Assembly (NCBI GenBank): GCA_003648395.1
Contig: QMPB01000173.1
Location: 1 to 8,077, forward strand
Source: Bacteroidota bacterium
Lineage (GTDB): Bacteria; Bacteroidota; Bacteroidia; Bacteroidales; UBA1556
DNA length: 8,077 nucleotides
Direction of reading: 5' to 3'
Below are positions 6,298-8,077 of this stretch, one piece after another. Every line of letters begins with the position of its first letter. Positions within the stretch are counted from its first letter, which is position 1. The notes beneath the pieces were generated by a model that ran no database searches, had not been told where the DNA came from, and saw nothing but the letters and a program-made list of their open reading frames with translations. A program made the position numbers and the translations under genes.

Positions 6298-7137
6298 TTA
6301 TAAAAAAAGTTCATTATGTACTTCAGAAATATATCCTGCTTCTTTGGCTTTATTAAACAAAGTTTTTACAGCATTTCTTCCTGCTTCTCCAAGGTCAAGG
6401 CTATAATGATTCACATATAGTTCAATATGCTTATACATAACCTCTTCGCTCATTTCTTGTGAATGTTGGCGAATGAATTCAAAACTACTCTTGGGATTAT
6501 TAAAAGCAAATTCGACACTACGTTTCAGTACTCTATTAATCTTCAGAATCAAGTCTTTGCCTAATTCTCTTTTTGCAAGTATTCCTCCCAATGGAGTAGG
6601 AGTATTAGTAATATTTTCCCAATATTCTCCAATATCTATTACTTTAAAAAGTCCTTTAGCCTCGTAAGTAAATCTACTTTCATGAATTATTAATCCTGCA
6701 TCAATAGAACCATCAATTATTGCTTTCTCAATATCTGAGAATAACATTTCAACTTTATTCTGATAATCTGGAAAAGCAAGTTTCATGAGTAGATTAGCAG
6801 TAGTATTAATGCCAGGAATGGCTATTCTTTTAGTTTTGAGTTCTTCAATTTTAATTGGATTCTTTGAAATAATCAATGGTCCACAATTTTCGCCCAAAGC
6901 TGCACCTGCATCTAACAAAATATAATTGCTTACTAGAGTTGTATATGCATTAAAACTGATTTTAGTAATATCCAATTCATTATTAAATGCTCTGCGGTTA
7001 AGTTCCTCTACATCTTCTATTACAAGTTCAAAATCAAGCTCCTCAGTATCAATTTTCCCATGTATCATAGCATCGAAGATGAAAGTATCATTAGGACAAG
7101 ACGAAAAACCAAGTTTCAGTATTTGTTTATTATTCAT
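6298..7137 (-). CDS. mqnD: 1,4-dihydroxy-6-naphthoate synthase (futalosine menaquinone pathway)
   Basis: This 279-residue cytoplasmic enzyme cleaves cyclic dehypoxanthine futalosine to 1,4-dihydroxy-6-naphthoate, an intermediate of the futalosine route to menaquinone. It has a periplasmic-binding-protein-like two-lobe fold. The N-terminal motif SSCPNDTF (12-19) is a strong family mark. Further family-like segments are GENCGP (82-87), IPGINTTAN (107-115), IHESR (151-155) and PTPLGGI (180-186). The histidine of the IHE motif is, as I recall, the proposed catalytic residue. Choosing MqnD over the related MqnA rests on the CPNDTF and PLGGI segments. I start the gene at the ATG at 7137. A longer in-frame start at 7176 is a TTG lying in a promoter, and it would add 13 hydrophobic residues unrelated to the family. 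No other mqn gene is in the window. Confidence 0.92.
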   Translation of the reverse strand: MNNKQILKLGFSSCPNDTFIFDAMIHGKIDTEELDFELVIEDVEELNRRAFNNELDITKISFNAYTTLVSNYILLDAGAALGENCGPLIISKNPIKIEELKTKRIAIPGINTTANLLMKLAFPDYQNKVEMLFSDIEKAIIDGSIDAGLIIHESRFTYEAKGLFKVIDIGEYWENITNTPTPLGGILAKRELGKDLILKINRVLKRSVEFAFNNPKSSFEFIRQHSQEMSEEVMYKHIELYVNHYSLDLGEAGRNAVKTLFNKAKEAGYISEVHNELFL

Positions 7138-7142
7138 GAAGG

Positions 7143-7176
7143 CAAAGGTATGGAATATTGTAAATAATACTATCAA
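7143..7176 (-). promoter_or_regulatory. Promoter of mqnD (TTG-N23-TAnnTTTG)
   Basis: On the minus strand, TTG (7176-7174) is followed after 23 bp by TACCTTTG (7150-7143). This fits the Flavobacterium/Bacteroides consensus TTG-N17-23-TAnnTTTG, at the upper spacing limit. The box ends five bases before the ATG at 7137, so transcription would start at or a few bases before the start codon. The mRNA is probably leaderless or has a leader of only a few nucleotides. Confidence 0.6.
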
Positions 7177-7262
7177 TAAACTGTCCGTCTCTTAAACAAA
7201 TATTGATGTTCAGTATTAAAATATTATTCGCAATTTTGCGTTAAGTTTCTTTAAACCAATAA

Positions 7263-7922
7263 ATGAGATATTCAGCATATATATTACTTACTATTTTTAT
7301 AGTACTATTAACTCAAGCTGCTTCTACACAAGGCATCCAAGGAGCTATTGCATTTGGCACAAATCTAAGTCAGGTTGATGGTGATGAGGTTGTTGGTTTC
7401 AAGAAATTTGGCATTAACGCTTCAGCAATAGCAATTATGCCATTCAAAAAGCGATGGGCTATAAGCATCGAGGCTTCTTTTAGTCAGAAAGGTGCTTATG
7501 AGAAATATCCTCGTAATTATCAAGCAGGCAAATTATATCCATACTATAATCTACAATTAAACTATGCTGAAGTGCCTGTAATACTGCATTTTACAGATAA
7601 AGGATTTTTAACAGTTGGGCTTGGATTAAGCTGGGGCAAACTAGTTGGTGTAAAGGAAATTGAATGGGGAAAGCAAACTGATTTAAGTTTATACAGTGGT
7701 GATTATGCTCGTAATGACCTCAATGGTATATTTGATTTAAGAGTTCCTATTTACAAAAAACTGAAGTTTAATTTTAGATACTCTTATTCCTTTATGGTAA
7801 TAAGAACTCGAACGTATAGCAATATTGCTGGAGATACATGGACACGCAAGCAATATAACAATATACTTACTTTTAGAATATACTATATTTTTAATGAACC
7901 TAAAAAACCAGATAATGGCTAA
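7263..7922 (+). CDS. PorT-like outer-membrane beta-barrel protein
   Basis: This 219-residue protein has a Sec signal peptide (about 1-21, hydrophobic YILLTIFIVLLTQAAS). The mature part alternates polar and aromatic residues in short strands separated by charged turns, as in small 8-stranded outer-membrane barrels. The early segment GTNLSQVDGDEVVGFKKFGINA strongly resembles the PorT-family/OMP_b-brl group common in Bacteroidota. It is not clearly the PorT protein of the type IX secretion system; no other T9SS gene is near and the N-terminal segment differs from what I recall of PorT. The last strand (NNILTFRIYYIF) is followed by a nine-residue polar tail, so the barrel does not end exactly in an aromatic residue. 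A possible -7 box, CAATTTTG (7231-7238), has one mismatch. The gene is divergent from mqnD and overlaps the next gene by 8 bp. Its function is unknown. Confidence 0.85.
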   Translation: MRYSAYILLTIFIVLLTQAASTQGIQGAIAFGTNLSQVDGDEVVGFKKFGINASAIAIMPFKKRWAISIEASFSQKGAYEKYPRNYQAGKLYPYYNLQLNYAEVPVILHFTDKGFLTVGLGLSWGKLVGVKEIEWGKQTDLSLYSGDYARNDLNGIFDLRVPIYKKLKFNFRYSYSFMVIRTRTYSNIAGDTWTRKQYNNILTFRIYYIFNEPKKPDNG

Positions 7923-8077
7923 TTCCTTAAATAATAAACAAATCATATTTTTTCTTACTATTCTATTAACCATAGTTTTTGTATCATCTTGTGGCCACTT
8001 AAAAGAAAAGCCAAAAGCCCCAGAAGGATTGATACCAAAAATGGAGTTTATAGATATAATGGTTGATGTAAGAATGG
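7915..8077 (+). CDS. DUF4296-like lipoprotein, 5' part only (runs off the window)
   Basis: An open frame starts at the ATG at 7915 and continues uninterrupted to the window edge, giving 54 codons. The translation begins MANSLNNKQ, then a hydrophobic stretch IIFFLTILLTIVFV, then a lipobox ending SSC with the lipidated cysteine at residue 26. The mature part has a lysine/proline linker, then GLIPKMEFIDIMVDVRM. That pattern (LIP, then MxxIxVD) matches the N-terminal region of DUF4296 lipoproteins of Bacteroidota, which have no known function. The start overlaps the last 8 bp of the barrel gene in another frame, indicating cotranscription and likely translational coupling. The length cannot be judged because the 3' end is outside the window. 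The lipoprotein call is firm; the DUF4296 assignment rests on a short stretch. Confidence 0.72.
   Translation, partial: MANSLNNKQIIFFLTILLTIVFVSSCGHLKEKPKAPEGLIPKMEFIDIMVDVRM

Noticed and set aside
6926..7195. Plus-strand 89-codon, serine-rich frame opposite mqnD
   Set aside because: It is antisense to the conserved N-terminal half of MqnD and has the low-complexity composition typical of shadow frames. The same applies to 6473-6667.
7263..7922. Type IX secretion PorT proper
   Set aside because: The similarity is to the broad PorT-like barrel family; the N-terminal region does not match what I recall of T9SS PorT and no secretion genes are nearby.
7737..7973. Minus-strand 78-codon frame at the right end
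   Set aside because: It overlaps both the barrel gene and the lipoprotein start, which have better support (signal peptide, lipobox).

Overview
The window looks like ordinary chromosomal DNA from a member of the phylum Bacteroidota. The supporting signs are high A+T content, no Shine-Dalgarno-like leaders, promoter boxes of the phylum type (TTG ... TAnnTTTG), and families typical of the phylum: a TonB-dependent receptor with an N-terminal carboxypeptidase-regulatory-like domain paired with a DUF4249 lipoprotein, a PorT-like outer-membrane barrel, and a DUF4296 lipoprotein. I cannot name the genus.

Layout. Positions 1-161 hold two adjacent hairpin-forming inverted repeats (11-38 and 46-62) and no gene. 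Five genes follow on the minus strand; in transcription order they are mqnD (7137-6298), hldD (6094-5129), a lutB/ldlF-type Fe-S protein (4979-3603), a TonB-dependent receptor (3380-1026) and a DUF4249 lipoprotein (1019-162). Only the last two are tightly coupled (6-bp gap); the others are separated by 149-222 bp and are probably separate transcription units. On the plus strand, divergent from mqnD, a small outer-membrane beta-barrel gene (7263-7922) overlaps by 8 bp the start of a DUF4296-type lipoprotein gene that runs off the right edge (7915-8077).

Functions. mqnD makes a late intermediate of the futalosine route to menaquinone. hldD makes ADP-L-glycero-D-manno-heptose for LPS core or other surface glycans. 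The lutB-like protein belongs to the lactate-oxidation Fe-S family, but its usual partners lutA and lutC are not adjacent. The receptor/DUF4249 pair is an outer-membrane uptake or surface-binding system with unknown substrate. The last two genes are envelope proteins of unknown role. The shared theme is envelope and respiratory housekeeping, not one pathway.

Hunt result. I see no clear sign of a new defence, mobile or RNA system. The observations most worth a second look are intergenic: the double hairpin at the left edge, an array of three imperfect octamers inside a larger inverted repeat upstream of hldD, a degenerate heptamer array beside the hldD stop codon, a perfect 16-bp palindrome after mqnD, and a promoter that corrects the mqnD start and suggests an almost leaderless mRNA. 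The substrate of the receptor/DUF4249 pair is also open.
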